NCBI GenBank assembly: GCA_030386875.1
Contig: CM059566.1
Location: 37,980,068 to 38,044,067 of the forward strand
Direction of reading: 5' to 3'
DNA from: Morinoia aosen
Taxonomy: Eukaryota > Arthropoda > Malacostraca > Amphipoda > Talitridae
Length of the DNA stretch: 64,000 bases
Program-made: the position numbers and the translations under genes
The notes under the pieces: model-generated
What the model saw: the letters and a program-made list of their open reading frames with translations, nothing else
The model's database searches: none
Told to the model about the DNA's origin: nothing
Shown: positions 1 through 11,171 of the stretch, in pieces
Layout: each line of letters starts with the position of its first letter
Numbering within the stretch: position 1 is the first letter of the stretch

Positions 1-627
1 TGCTGTGGTTGGTGTGTGGGGCAAAAAGAATGCTTTGTGTGTTAAACAATTTTTGTGAAGTTTCTGGCAGTGATAACTAGGAAACCGTGCGTACAACTTG
101 ATGAAAATCCCATTGGTATCGCCCAGAAACGTCTAACACGTAAGAAGTAAGGAATCTCATTCAACAGCATGGTTAACAAGAACTATTTATATGAATGTTT
201 GCTATTTTAATACGTAAAATTAAATTAATTTAGCACTACTGACATACCTAAACAGAATACTTGTGTGGGAAATTTCGTTTGTAATCAAAATCTATTTCCT
301 GAGGAGTTAAATTTTTATTTACGTTACTTCATTTGTGGTTTAAATGGATGAAACAATACCAACAATACCACTGGTTGTTCTCAGGTTTATCCCCATCTGC
401 TGACTGGAGGTAAAAATGTTTATCCAACATGAAAAACATAGTACAATCAGCGATGAGAGAAGTTGAAGTATCGGATTAAAGTTTATGAATTTTTCTTCAT
501 GGCGTCTAATATAATTGAAAAGAAATACATTTATTTACCCTAATTATAATATTAAATAAACTCAAGCTCTATTACACTTGTTTCGCGCTCTGATTCTTGA
601 ACAGACTTAGTGTTGAAATTTGGCATT
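1..627. other. AT-rich DNA, nothing recognised
   Basis: I see no open frame of note, no splice-flanked exon and no clear repeat here. Base composition is AT-rich, like the other unannotated stretches of the window. Confidence 0.5.
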
Positions 628-808
628 TACTGAAATCAAGTGCTGGCTTTGCTAATATCTGGTGCTTACTTGTCAACAATTTGGCACAGGACTTACTAAT
701 ATCAGGTGCTGGCTTTATTAATATCAAGTGCTGTATACACAAATATCAGGTGCTGGTTTAACTAGTATGAGGCACTGGATTTACTATAGTATCAGGAGCT
801 GGCTTTCA
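628..808. repeat. Degenerate ~30-bp tandem repeat
   Basis: About six imperfect units share the core ATATCAGGTGCTGGCTTTA. Spacing drifts and units carry substitutions, so this is an old array. It has no coding potential. Confidence 0.65.
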
Positions 809-1280
809 TGTAATCCAACGCTAAATTGTGTCATCTACTATAACAAAAAAAATAAAATAAATGCAGACGAAAATAAGCAACAGCCATGGTTTTTGTGAAA
901 TTGCATCTTCATGATTAAACGATACGTGCACAATGATTCTTTGATTATTACCATCAAACTGCAGGTCACACTGATTGTTTCGTCATGACTATTTAACGGT
1001 ATACGTTAGATGTGTTTAATGAGTGTTATTGAAGTGGGTTATTAGATGTTGTTTGTGAACGTAGCATTGATATATTTTGCTAGGTTTTTATATGCTCAAG
1101 CTCAGCGTTAAAGTTTTTTAAACGTAAAGATTATCAAATTTTTCCAATTTCATTAAGTGATTATATAGGTTATAAGCACAGCTAATTTTTTTTCTATCCA
1201 GAGCAGCACTTTAACTTTTCGGTAAATTCTATTTCGCCGCATATTTTCGTTATCAGAAAATTGAAAATTCGCTCAATGTT
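809..1280. other. AT-rich DNA, nothing recognised
   Basis: No gene, RNA gene or repeat could be supported in this stretch. Confidence 0.45.
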
Positions 1281-1287
1281 CACTTAA

Positions 1288-1340
1288 AAGGAAGCTCAGC
1301 TCGTTCTCTCAAGACGGGCCCCTTCGAATCCAGTGGCACT
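1288..1340 (+). other. Possible tRNA-like fragment (weak)
   Basis: AGCTCAGCTCG near 1294 resembles a pol III A box, and CCCTTCGAATCCAG near 1318 resembles a B box. The spacing is too short for an intact tRNA and no acceptor stem is evident. It could be a decayed tRNA-derived SINE head or chance. Confidence 0.2.
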
Positions 1341-1449
1341 ATTGTATGAATGACAAGCCTGGCATTTTGCCCTGGTGGTCTGTGAACCAATCAACGACTT
1401 CTGAGTAGTCAGTACTTTATAAATCAACTACTTCTGAGTAGTTGATTGT

Positions 1450-2085
1450 AGTAATAGCAAACAAAACAACACACTAACAATTCTGCATGCATGTCTAACG
1501 CAGGCTTTGGTACCTAGAAAACTGAACAAAATCTCTGTGAAGATCCCTTCTGCATGCATTTCCAGCACGAGCAGTGAAGAACCGAGAGTTATCGAGACAT
1601 TATAGCTCCATTCGGTATAGCGAACAGAACAACACACTAACTTCTGCATGCATGTCTAGCACATGCGGTGCAGAACTGAGAGTTACCGAGACATTATAGC
1701 TCCATTCGGTACCTATAGCAAACAGAACAACACACTAACTACTGCATGCATGTCTAGCTCATGCAGTGCATGCAGAACTGAGAGTTACCGAGACATTATA
1801 GCTCCATTCGGTACCTAGCAAACAGAACAACACACTAACTTCTGCATGCATGTCTAGCACATGCGGTGCAGAACTGAGAGTTACCGAGACATTATAGCTC
1901 CATTCGGTACCTATAGCAAACAGAACAACACACTAACTACTGCATGCATGTCTAGCTCATGCAGAACTGAGAGTTACCGAGACATTATAGCTCCATTCGG
2001 TACCTAGCAAACAGAACAACACACTAACTTCTGCATGCATGTCTAGCTCATGCAGTGCAGAACTGAGAGTTACCGAGACATTATA
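1450..2085. repeat. ~98-bp tandem repeat, five good copies
   Basis: Units begin with AACAGAACAACACACTAAC at 1623, 1721, 1821, 1919 and 2009, preceded by a diverged unit near 1457. Each carries a GCATGCATG palindrome and a conserved end ACATTATAGCTCCATTCGG. Period varies between 90 and 100 bp because of small indels, including a duplicated GCAGTGCAT in one unit. The segment just before it (1400-1450) has short inverted copies of CTACTTCTGAGTAG. Confidence 0.85.
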
Positions 2086-2305
2086 AGTCGCTGCGGAGGT
2101 TCACAAGACTTGTATCCGCCCTCACGGCGCTTGGACGGAAGTGAGATCATTCGGCAGCTGCGTACATCGCTGAGGCTGCCGGCAGGTGTTTCGTACTTGT
2201 ACGGAGCGTGGGAAACGAACGGGCCCGTGAACGTATACAGCTCTCTGCGGTACGTGCGTGCCCTGGTGTATGAGAGCAGCTACCCTGATGGTTCTATACG
2301 TAGGT
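2086..2305 (+). other. GC-richer single-copy segment, unrecognised
   Basis: This stretch is more GC-rich than its surroundings and stays open on both strands (about 70-100 codons). I recognise no protein family in either translation. It lies between a tandem array and a TTAA MITE, so it may be a fragment of another mobile element or a degraded exon. No convincing splice sites flank it. Confidence 0.2.
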
Positions 2306-2524
2306 GCCACGTTGATTGCGGCAGTAAAACTGAAGTTCAATATTCAACGAAAATTTAAAGCTGTAGCAAGTCATTTTGAGTAACAAACATTAACTGGATC
2401 ATTTCTTCACTTCGTTTTGATTAAGAATTTATGTTAATTGAGTTTGTGACTACTGGTCGGGCAGAAGCACAATGGAAATTGCCTCTGTGTACCACCGGTG
2501 GATCACATCGCGCTAAAGTGTTAA
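2306..2524 (+). mobile_element. TTAA-type MITE, copy 1
   Basis: The copy starts near CCACGTTGATTGCGGC and includes the family core CTGAAGTTCAATATTCAA. It carries the TAACTGG block near 2391 and the palindromic CACCGGTGG at 2489. It ends in AAAGTG followed by TTAA at 2521. Length and order match the other copies (10944, 26073, 45297, 55229, 55502). No transposase is present, so it is non-autonomous. Assignment to piggyBac-like elements rests only on the TTAA target. Confidence 0.6.
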
Positions 2525-3050
2525 GGATGAAGGAACCAAATATGATACATGTTCGCTTTTGTGCAACGATGGCCACACTTTTTAATTTTACTATTTTCTT
2601 TTGGAGTTGCTTCGATTCTGGTTTTCTTTCTATGGGTTTTAAAAACGAGCAACCTTTCAGTGCTAACATTGCGGTGGATCTTGGTTTTAAATTTCTTATT
2701 TTCGTACATTTACCAACAATCACATTTACGTTAATTATTGCGTCATCGCCAACCAATTTTCAAGTCACAAGCACCACACTTAATTTGTAATCTATCTCCA
2801 TCCAGCAGTAGCTAAAAATTGCGTTTCTTCAATTCAATTTCGTCGTTGCATTCAGCCCCGTTTTAAGAAAAGAAAGAAAGAAAACCCGTTTATTCCCAAA
2901 AAGGTTGGCACATGAGATAGATAACGAAGCATTGGCTTTAAAAAAAATTTCAATATAAGAAGTCCTTAGACAAATGTACCATGCGAGAAGTACTAATAGG
3001 CAAGCCTGCGCAACTGGCCAGATTCTCTGTGAGCTGATCCGCGTTTGTTG
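2525..3050. other. AT-rich DNA, nothing recognised
   Basis: Short frames are open on both strands between 2431 and 2790, but the peptides are low in information and partly overlap the MITE. There are no splice-flanked exons. 2870-2890 is a short A/G-rich run. Confidence 0.4.
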
Positions 3051-3067
3051 AACTACAGATTTAACTG

Positions 3068-3253
3068 ATATTCTTCTTTCTCCTCATGTGTCCCACTGTT
3101 CCTAAACAGCAGGAGCGTCACTGACTCGAAAACTTCACAGCGAGGAGGGTAGGCGGCGTGATCTTCTTTCTCCAAATGTCTCCCACAGTTCCTAACCAGC
3201 AAGAGCGTCACTGACTCGAAAACATCACTGAGAGGAGGGTAGGCTGCGTACTC
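3068..3253. repeat. Two-copy tandem duplication, ~93 bp
   Basis: TCTTCTTTCTCC begins each copy (about 3072 and 3164). Both contain AGCGTCACTGACTCGAAAAC and end in GAGGAGGGTAGGC. The copies differ by several substitutions. Confidence 0.75.
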
Positions 3254-3449
3254 ACGACCTTTGGTCCTCATTCATAAGGCTGTGTGCGCAGGAGGAGCGT
3301 TATACGAGAGGAACAAAGCTCTCTTCACACGCTCTGCTCCTTCAGCAGGTTAACTTCGGAGCCTCATTTGCCTGCATCTGAGAACAGGATGCTGGGCCAC
3401 GTCCCAAGAGGCGCAGAGTTCAATAAATATTAACACGTTTCTTGCAATA

Positions 3450-3600
3450 AGACCCACCGATGGGCCGTCCTTAAGTTTTTCCTGCTGCAAAATGGCCTAT
3501 CGCTGGGTCATGCTTACTTTTTTCCTGCTGCAAAATGGTTCATTAATGGGTCATGCTTAAGTTTTTCCTGCTGCGAAATGACTCATCGAAGGGTCGTTTG
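3450..3600. repeat. Triplicated end of a TTAA MITE
   Basis: Three ~50-55-bp units each contain TTTTTCCTGCTGC followed by AAATG and a variant of the CATCGATGGGTC palindrome. The last unit runs directly into the MITE copy ending at 3744, so the array is a tandem multiplication of the element's own terminal segment. Confidence 0.65.
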
Positions 3601-3744
3601 AATTTTTTTTACAATCTGTTAAAGTTAGCGGATTTTAATTGACCCAGTTAACGTTTGGTACTTATAAAATTGCAAACGACTTTTAACTTTATATTAAAGT
3701 TGATTATTGAACTTCAGTTTAAACATCACTGTCAAACGTGTTAA
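3557..3744 (-). mobile_element. TTAA-type MITE, copy 2 (reverse)
   Basis: TTAA at 3557 opens the copy. Inside are CATCGAAGGGTCG, the block TTGACCCAGTTAACG and TTGAACTTCAGTTTAA, the reverse complement of the family core. It closes with AACGTG and TTAA at 3741. The order is the inverse of the 2306 copy. Confidence 0.6.
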
Positions 3745-4320
3745 GGTTGAGGTTTCTCGCACATTTCCTCGGCACGTTGAGCTTGTTTACTGCAGGCCGG
3801 CCTTGCGACCTCCCTGCCTCAAAAGTGGCATCTTCAGCGGCCTATCCGACTCAGGACTGCCGCTAAAAATTACAATCCACTATAGCTGTACGAGGCACAA
3901 ACACTTGTTTAAAGAGTAACTGTTGTAAAAACTGATGTTTAAAATAGGCAGGCGGCATCGTTAGCTATATCCTTAAGACGCAACTGCGGTTAAGGCAGGA
4001 ATGAAATAACCGTTACATGAATAAAAAAAATTTTTGTAACACGTAAAAAATTGAATGAAACTTGAATAATTTAATGAACAAATATGGTTGCCATCCTTTC
4101 AAGTTGAATAAATTCTATCATATTTGGCACAGCTTGGTGCGTATTATATTTTTTACTCAACATCGTTATGGGTTCTCTTCTGAGAAATCTTAACCGATGC
4201 ATTTAAAGATTTACACGTCTGAAAAATTTGGGTCGCATCATCCTCGTCTCTGAATGCAGCAGTGTCACGCATTCGCTTCTTTCAAAATGCGACCAAAGTT
4301 ATTCCGTTAAATGTACAAGC
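3745..4320. other. Unique AT-rich DNA
   Basis: A short frame crosses 3707-3919 but begins inside the MITE and is not recognised. Nothing else is supported. Confidence 0.4.
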
Positions 4321-4329
4321 CAGGAGAAC

Positions 4330-4605
4330 GGTCTCGGTATATTTCAGGAGAAATATACAGCAAACGGTGTAATGGTAAATAACGGAGGTAACGGTATATA
4401 GCGGAGAAACATAAATATTCGGTATAACGGTATATTTTAGGAGAAATATACAATATACGGTGTAACGGTATATAGCGGAGAAACATACATATACGGTATA
4501 ACGGTATATGTCAGGAGAAATATACAATATACGGTGCAACGGTATATAACGGAGATACATAAACATACGGTAGAACGGTATATGTCAGGAGAAATATACA
4601 AACCA
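4330..4605. repeat. Tandem repeat of ACGGTATAT/GGAGAAA(T/C)ATA modules
   Basis: About eight ~30-38-bp modules alternate two versions: ACGGTATATxxCAGGAGAAATATACA and ACGGTATATAGCGGAGAAACATA. A dimeric higher-order unit of about 65-70 bp is visible. Overlapping minus-strand frames of 69-94 codons come from the repeat and are not proteins. Confidence 0.75.
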
Positions 4606-5040
4606 GGAAAACTTTCGACAGGCAAAAAAATAGGCCGCTTGAACAAAGATTAGGAATGATTTGACTGTTTAAACTCTTTAAATAATCATAGAGACATAAA
4701 TTTTCCTTTGTCATTGTAACAGAAAATTGCACAGGAAAAGCAGGGAAAAATGGGTAGAACAGAGCATGTAAATAGAAGTATCTTTAGGTTCAACAAAATT
4801 CTACACTGCGCTGCTTAATTCCTCAAAGCAATATACTCAGTAGCACGAAATGCTTCAGCAAAAATTTTTTACATTTAAGAATCATCATAATCGAATCACT
4901 GATTCACAGCTGATGTCTTGCAACAAGGATAACTGCAAAATGAAACAAAATACTCATTGGGAAGAGATATGGGAAGCGTAACATGTCCCTCGAATGAAAG
5001 GAACGACCAGACAGAGATCGTATTATTACTCGTATAAACG
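4606..5040. other. Unique AT-rich DNA
   Basis: No supported gene or repeat. Confidence 0.4.
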
Positions 5041-5515
5041 TCCGTACGTAGAAAATAGTGTGAACTATGATGCTAAATAACATTGCCAAGACAGAGATAT
5101 TATCATCAACGACCGAACGTAGAAAATAGTGTGACCTCTGAAGTTAAATAACATTGGCACGATAGAAGTTACATTATCATCAATGTCCATAGGTAGAAAA
5201 TAATGTGACCTCTGAATCTAAATATCATTGGGACGACAGAAGTCACATCATTGTCAATATCCGTGCGTAAAAAATAATGTCACCTCTAGTAGCTTAAAAC
5301 AACATTGGCACGACGGTAATTTCTTGGACACGACATGAAGGATGATTTCTTCAGTGAGCAGAGTTATTTTTAAACAGAATATAAAATTTAGGTGAATTTA
5401 TTTTAACCAGCAGCAGTCATGCAAATGAAAATTTCCCCATGCAGGATCAAGGTCATATTCTATGGATATTGACAATGTGACTTCTGTAGCTAAATAACAT
5501 TGGCACGACAGTTAT
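5040..5515. repeat. ~73-bp degenerate tandem repeat with a displaced unit
   Basis: About four units from 5040 to 5310 contain GTAGAAAATAATGTGACCTCT followed by TAAATAACATTGGCACGAC. A further partial unit, CTAAATAACATTGGCACGAC, lies at 5491 after about 180 bp of unrelated sequence. That implies local rearrangement or insertion. Confidence 0.65.
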
Positions 5516-6530
5516 TTCCTGAACACTACAAAAAAGTTTATTTCGTCACTGAGTAGAGATCGAGCGAGTCCCAGGTGCGGCGCTGTGGTTAGTCGCGTCG
5601 TCGTGCTGGCCGCAGGTGTCAGGTTGTTCCTTGGTTACCTTCATTACCCCTCCAGGGCCATCGTGAGCTAATTTTATATCTTCGACTGCGGACATAAAAG
5701 AAGGATCATGACTCGGTAATCAGGTGTTGAAGGTGCGTGAAAACAGCTCAAGTGAACCGATGATGTTTTTATAAGACAGTAAAGAGAGAGCATGAATAAT
5801 CGGGCATGCACGTGAATTTCAATGGTTTTTGCCCATATTGACGTGGAAGAAAAGCTCACTGATTGCAGAGGTTTTTCAGTTTTCTCGTCATCGTGGTACT
5901 GCTCAGGATCACGTTAACGTATGAGTTCCCAGTGTTTCTTAAAGGTGCACTTAAGTTGCATTCTGTACACTGCAGCTTGATCATTAATAAAAGCAAGAAA
6001 GATAAAACATTCTAAAATGTATTTCAATTCATATATATTTATTTGAAAATCATTAATGTAAATGAAATTTTTAGGAGTAAATTGTAATTCTGCTACAGAG
6101 AAATACAATAATTTCGAGTACTTAAGGCCCCTTCGCCTATAATTAAAAACATAACTTCATATCAACTTCAGATTATGGCATCGCAGTTAGAGATAACAAA
6201 ATAGTCGGTCTTGAAATTTTCAAGAAATTTGAATATGGTCACGTGGAAAAGTAAAAATTTGCATTCGTCCACGCGTTTTTCGTGTTCATACGAGATATGT
6301 GCGCCTCTTGATGCTACTATGTGTCTGCTGCATGTCACACACTCGTCATGACATTTAAAATGTATTTGCTATCATAAGAAATACTGTATTACAGATTAGA
6401 ATAGATGTTAAGTTCAGATGCTTCAATTTCACTTTTCATCGCTTTTGGTTCTATGCAAAAATTCAACGCAAAATTAAAGCATTGAGTCAGTATAAGTGTT
6501 GTGTTCAGTTTCTCCGTCATCCTCTATGTG
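5516..6530. other. Unique AT-rich DNA
   Basis: About 1 kb with no supported gene. A GC-richer patch at 5570-5660 has no recognisable coding content. Confidence 0.4.
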
Positions 6531-6534
6531 TCAG

Positions 6535-7022
6535 TGTCGTCATCAGTGTCGTTTACCATGTCGTCATCAGTGTCGTTTACCATGTCGTCATCAGTGTCGT
6601 TTACCATGTCGTCATCAGTATCGTTTACCATGTCGTCATCAGTGTCGTTTACCAGGTCGTCATCAGTGTCGTTTACCATTTCGTCATCAGTGTCGTTTAC
6701 CATGTCGTCATCAGTGTCGTTTACCATGTCGTCATCAGTGTCGTTTACCATGTCGTCATCAGTGTCGTTTACCATGTCGTCATCAGTATCGTTTACCATG
6801 TCGTCATCAGTGTCGTTTACCATGTCGTCATCAGTGTCGTTTACCATGTCGTCATCAGTATCGTTTACCATGTCGTCATCAGTGTCGCTTACCATGTCAT
6901 CAGTATCGTTTACCATGTCGTCATCAGTGTCGTTTACCATGTCGTCATCAGTGTCGTTTACCATGTCGTCATCAGTATCGTTTACCATGTCGTCATCAGT
7001 GTCGTTTACCATGTCGTCATCA
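6535..7022. repeat. 24-bp minisatellite, ~20 copies
   Basis: The unit is CGTCATCAGTGTCGTTTACC plus ATGT. Variants are single changes (GTATCG for GTGTCG; AGGT or TTTCG for ATGT). One unit near 6895 is shortened by 3 bp. Because 24 is a multiple of three, three forward frames and one reverse frame stay open, giving repetitive pseudo-proteins (an Asp-rich repeat on the minus strand). Nothing suggests these are translated. Confidence 0.93.
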
Positions 7023-8428
7023 ATGCGGTGAAGGTGCCTTTCGCGCTTCATATTGTTGTGTACACAGGATAAGTAATGCCGTTTCCAAGAGATGATATTT
7101 TGATTGCTTTTCTCAATAACATAATTAGCTCCCGACACGGCTATAGTACTCCACGTATGGATTATCTATAAATTGAAGACCTTTATATAAAAATCATTAA
7201 AATCCAATGAGTAGCAATACAACTCATGTATCAACTTTATTTGAAAATAAACGTTGTTTTGCCTTTTTTTAAGTAAATGATGAGTAACTCATTGTGGTCG
7301 TTGACAAAGTGCTCGGAATTTGTTTTTTCCTTCGCAGAATGGCCGAGAACTTCAAAAATTCTCACTACTTTTCAAGTTAAACGTGGCGGATGTGGAGACG
7401 AGAAGCCTATAATTTGTGGAGTGGAGTGGTCATGGTGTCCTTCCACACGGTTTACGGGAGCTCCAACACTATAGTCACGTTGAGGCTTCAGCCACAGATT
7501 ATTTAGTCGTGCGTTTCTCAGATTAACTCAAAACTCGGCGTTGCGTGTTTTTGTGATTTCTTATTCTCAATCACTCAACAGCGAAGAAATACACTTTATG
7601 GTGTTTGCGAGCAGAACACTCCTCCTCAATGACTAGCAATATTACTAATGTCATATTTTTTCAAAACGTGATTCCCATAAACATAACTCCGACTTTTTAG
7701 ATAACTGGAATCCGATTTCGTATCTGGCTGCGAAAAACAGACAGACCGGTGTACAAGTTACCGTGCATTTTAAATTATAAAAATTAAAAAAAAAACATTT
7801 TTGATGGCGTGGGTGCACGATGGTAACTCATTATGCGACTCAAAATTCAGACTTGATCTGTTTCAAGACTCCGACCTCCGACATTTCCGCCTCGAACAAA
7901 CAAGCTAACTGGAAAACTTGGACACGGACTTCACAAGAGCAGTCGTGCCCTGTCTAACTCCAGCTTCGAAACAACGTTGAATTTCGGCTCATGCGGTGCG
8001 CTACGAAGTTGAAGTGAATGAAAATCGTTGAATATCTTAGTGAGGGTATTAAAGCTGCTGCCTTGTCTGATTTCCAACCACAATGAATGGAATTGTAGTA
8101 GGAACACCTGTATTTTAATGGAATTGTAGCTGGCACACCAGCATTATCGTGCTGAAAAAATAGTCCTTTTAAAAATTTAGAGCACTTTTTCGTTTTCTTT
8201 TCTAAATCAGTAAAATAATTTTTCACGAGCTTTTCAATTGAAACGGATTTTCCTACCGTATCCCCTTAGTAAATAGACATTACATTTCTTTTACCAACTA
8301 GAAAAAAAAACAGTTCATTTCCAAATTTCCAATAAAGTCGGACCATGAAATGCTGGACATTGTTTCTTAAAATACCTTAATTTCTAGACGCCATCGTGGA
8401 GGTAGGAGCCACGAGAGGATTCCCCAAA
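7023..8428. other. Unique AT-rich DNA
   Basis: Small frames at 7277-7474 and 7954-8226 (minus) have no recognisable domain. 8095-8140 holds two copies of TGGAATTGTAG. No gene can be supported. Confidence 0.4.
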
Positions 8429-8535
8429 CCCCGTCAAACTTTTTCACCGGAGCATGCATGTTTTTCGCCGCCTGAGCGATTTAATAACTGTGGCGGCGAA
8501 AAACACGCATGCAGGCTGCGAAAAGTTAGACTGGG
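8429..8535. mobile_element. Short palindromic MITE, copy 1
   Basis: The arms GCATGCATGTTTTTCGCCGCC (8452) and its imperfect reverse complement (from 8492) flank an ~18-bp centre. Pairing extends outwards through CTTTTTC/GAAAAG to terminal GTC/GAC and CCC/GGG. At about 107 bp it is almost entirely hairpin. The same arms bound the larger copy at 44502-44759. I could not see a target-site duplication. Confidence 0.7.
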
Positions 8536-8972
8536 TAGTAAATGGACAATACATTTCTTTTACGTTCTAGAAGTGACTTTACCTTGGAGAGGAAGTGACA
8601 CACTTGCGCCGCACTGAGAAGAGAAAGGGCCTCACTTACTCGCCACCTCAAAGCTTAATGGTTATTTTGGCAAGATCCTGAGATGCTGGAAAGGTTACCG
8701 CGCTGCTGTGAGGCATACTGTTAAAGATTACCGTTTCAGCGCATATTGTTTTACATTTTAACAATGGGACTCTCATAAGAGAAGTATTTGGGGAACATAA
8801 TTTTAGTGAAAATATTGCCAAATTTCGAAGTGAGTGTTTTTGGGTTTTTGGGCTTAGCGTAAAACACTGGGGAATAGAAAGCTATGTACCGTAAAACAGA
8901 AACATGAAAGAAGCGGCTGTAGGAAAATAATGAGGATTTTCCCAATGAACGGCCAGCGTTACGACGAGATAG
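8536..8972. other. Unique DNA
   Basis: No supported feature. The minus-strand frame at 8751-8990 is unrecognised and runs into the MITE. Confidence 0.4.
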
Positions 8973-9223
8973 GAAACAAGGTAGAGTCATTTCTATGGGG
9001 AAAATACGCCTCCTCTTTTTCGGCTAGCGAATAAAACTTCTTTATTTCAAACAAACTTTATGACGTCACCATTGCGACATGTCGCTAGGCCAATAGCGGA
9101 GCAAGATTTGGGGCAAGCAGTGTTGCTAGATACAATTTGAGTGCTGCTATTGGTTCGTTGTCATGACGTCAGTATTGCCACTCGGTCGACGTTAAAAACA
9201 CTGGTTTGACCCTACCTTGTTTC
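8973..9223. mobile_element. 251-bp MITE carrying two TGACGTCA sites, copy 1
   Basis: Terminal inverted repeats GAAACAAGGTAGAGTCA (left) and the reverse complement of GAAACAAGGTAGGGTCA (right) bound the element. A second copy of the same length but opposite orientation lies at 14072-14322. Perfect TGACGTCA palindromes sit at 9061-9068 and 9164-9171, with CCAAT-type motifs between (GCCAATAGC, ATTGGTTCG). There is no coding capacity. The superfamily is unassigned because no target-site duplication is clear. Confidence 0.8.
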
Positions 9224-9429
9224 TCCTCCTGTGGCGTTGCTCAGGAAGTGTGTCGCCACCTGACACTAACGCTACCCTGCCAAACCGCCAGCTCGATCAG
9301 CCACCTGACACCAACGTCACCGAACCAAACCACCTCCTCAAGTTGCTGCTGGTGATTAGGTGTCACCCGCGTAAAAAAATAATGTGGGGCATGGCGTTCC
9401 GCTGTGTGGAGGCAGGTATTCAGGATACG

Positions 9430-10827
9430 GAGTTGCAAGAGAGTAGATCTACCTCTAGCTGGTACTATAGCATCAGGTCTACCCCACTATAGCGTGGATC
9501 TACCTCTAGCTGGTACTATAGCATCAGGTCTACCACACTATAGCGTGAATCTACCTCTAGCTGGTACTATAGCATCAGGTCTACCACACTATAGCGTGGA
9601 TCTACCTCTAGCTGGTACTATAGCATCAGGTCTACCACACTATAGCGTGGATCTACCTCTAGCTGGTACTATAGCATCAGGTCTACCACACTATAGCGTG
9701 AATCTACCTCTAGCTGGTACTATAGCATCAGGTCTACCACACTATAGCGTGGATCTACCTTTAGCTGGTACTATAGAATCAGGTCTACCACACTATAGCG
9801 TGGATCTACCTCTAGCTGGTACTAGAGCATCAGGTCTACCACACCATAGCGTGGATCTACCTCTAGCTGGTACTATAGCATCAGGTCTACCACACTATAG
9901 CGTGGATCTACTTTTAGCTGGTACTATAGCATCAGGTCTACCACACTATAGCGTGGATCTACCTCTAGCTGGTACTATAGCATCAGGTCTACCACACTAT
10001 AGCGTGAATCTACCTCTAGCTGGTACTATAGCATCAGGTCTACCACACTATAGCGTGAATTTACCTCTAGCTGGTACTATAGCATCAGGTCTACCACACT
10101 ATAGCGTGGATCTACCTTTAGCTGGTACTATAGAATCAGGTCTACCACACTATAGCGTGGATCTACCTCTAGCTGGTACTATAGCATCAGGTCTACCACA
10201 CTATAGCGTGGATCTACCTCTAGCTGGTACTATAGCATCAGGTCTACCACACTATAGCGTGGATCTACTTTTAGCTGGTACTATAGCATCAGGTCTACCA
10301 CACTATAGCGTGGATCTACCTCTAGCTGGTACTATAGCATCAGGTCTACCACACTATAGCGTGGATCTACCTCTAGCTGGTACTATGGCATCAGGTCTAC
10401 CACACTATAGCGTGGATCTACTTTTAGCTGGTACTATAGCATCAGGTCTACCACACTATAGCGTGGATCTACTTTTAGCTGGTACTATAGCATCAGGTCT
10501 ACCACACTATAGCGTGGATCTACCTCTAGCTGGTACTATAGCATCAGGTCTACCACACTATAGCGTGGATCTACTTTTAGCTGGTACTATAGCATCAGGT
10601 CTACCACACTATAGCGTGGATCTACTTTTAGCTGGTACTATAGCATCAGGTCTACCACACTATAGCGTGGATCTACTTTTAGCTAGTATTACACATTGAG
10701 GTTAGGTCACTGATGGATATTACTTGTTTCCATACATGTAATTTAGCGATAAACACTTAATTTGTATACCATAAACTGCACCTGGGTAGGCGATATATAA
10801 CGGTAGACCTCACGCTATGGTTGCACC
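9430..10827 (-). mobile_element. 9-bp-TSD MITE with expanded interior (copy A)
   Basis: The right end (10730-10827) is the reverse complement of the unique left half of the MITE copies at 15387, 45720 and 51790: GCACCTGGGTAGGCGATATA, then GGTAGACCTCACGCTATGG and a terminal GCACC. CAGGATACG (9421-9429) and CAGGATATA (10828-10836) flank it and match at 7 of 9 positions, fitting the 9-bp duplications of the other copies. The interior is the 51-bp minisatellite, so this ~1.4-kb element is a MITE of about 0.19 kb swollen by module amplification. Confidence 0.72.
9447..10690. repeat. 51-bp minisatellite, ~24 copies
   Basis: The unit is GTGGATCTACCTCTAGCTGG, TACTATAGCATCAGGTCTAC, CACACTATAGC. Recurrent variants are CTTTTAGC for CCTCTAGC, GTGAATC for GTGGATC and AGAATC for AGCATC. 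The TTTTAGC variant clusters towards the right end, suggesting directional spread. The 17-codon period leaves a 431-codon frame open, which I do not regard as a gene. The reverse complement matches the subterminal segment of a dispersed MITE. Confidence 0.95.
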
Positions 10828-10943
10828 CAGGATATATCATCATGATACCTGCCTACAATTATTCAAGAGGGACGGATGCTTCTAGGAAAAGAAAAGTCTG
10901 TCTCACTGTTTGTTCACAAGTCTTTCTTGAGAAGAAGAGTTGA

Positions 10944-11171
10944 TTAACGCTTTAAGTGCTACGTGACCCACCGGTGGTCTCTAGGGGGATTTTCATAATG
11001 CTGCTGACCGACCAGCAGTCACTCAATTTCCATAAGTGCTTCAATGAAAACTATGTAAATGAAGGCAAGATCTATTTAACGACATTTTTTTCCAAAATTG
11101 ACCTCTAAAATGAACTATAATTTGAGTTGAATATTTAACTTCAGTTCAACCAGCCTCACGTAACGTGTTAA
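10944..11171 (-). mobile_element. TTAA-type MITE, copy 3 (reverse)
   Basis: TTAA at 10944 and at 11168 bound it. Inside are the palindromic core GACCCACCGGTGGTC, CTGCTGACCGACCAGCAGTCAC, TTGAATATTTAACTTCAGTT and the end ACGTAACGTG. It is the best-preserved copy with both TTAA ends. Confidence 0.75.

Noticed and set aside
1288-1340. Intact tRNA gene
   Set aside because: A- and B-box-like words are too close together and no cloverleaf or acceptor stem can be drawn.
6535-7022. CRISPR array
   Set aside because: Direct repeats have no unique spacers; units are contiguous. The same holds for every other tandem array here, and the window is eukaryotic.
6524-7138. Asp-rich repeat protein (DDDMVNDT)n on the minus strand
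   Set aside because: Calcium-binding acidic repeat was considered. The frame is entirely the 24-bp array, with two other frames equally open on the opposite strand.
9404-10699. 431-codon open frame of a 17-residue repeat (VDLPLAGTIASGLPHYS)
   Set aside because: It coincides exactly with a 51-bp minisatellite inside a MITE. The period is divisible by three, so openness is automatic. There is no start context, splice site or non-repeat domain.
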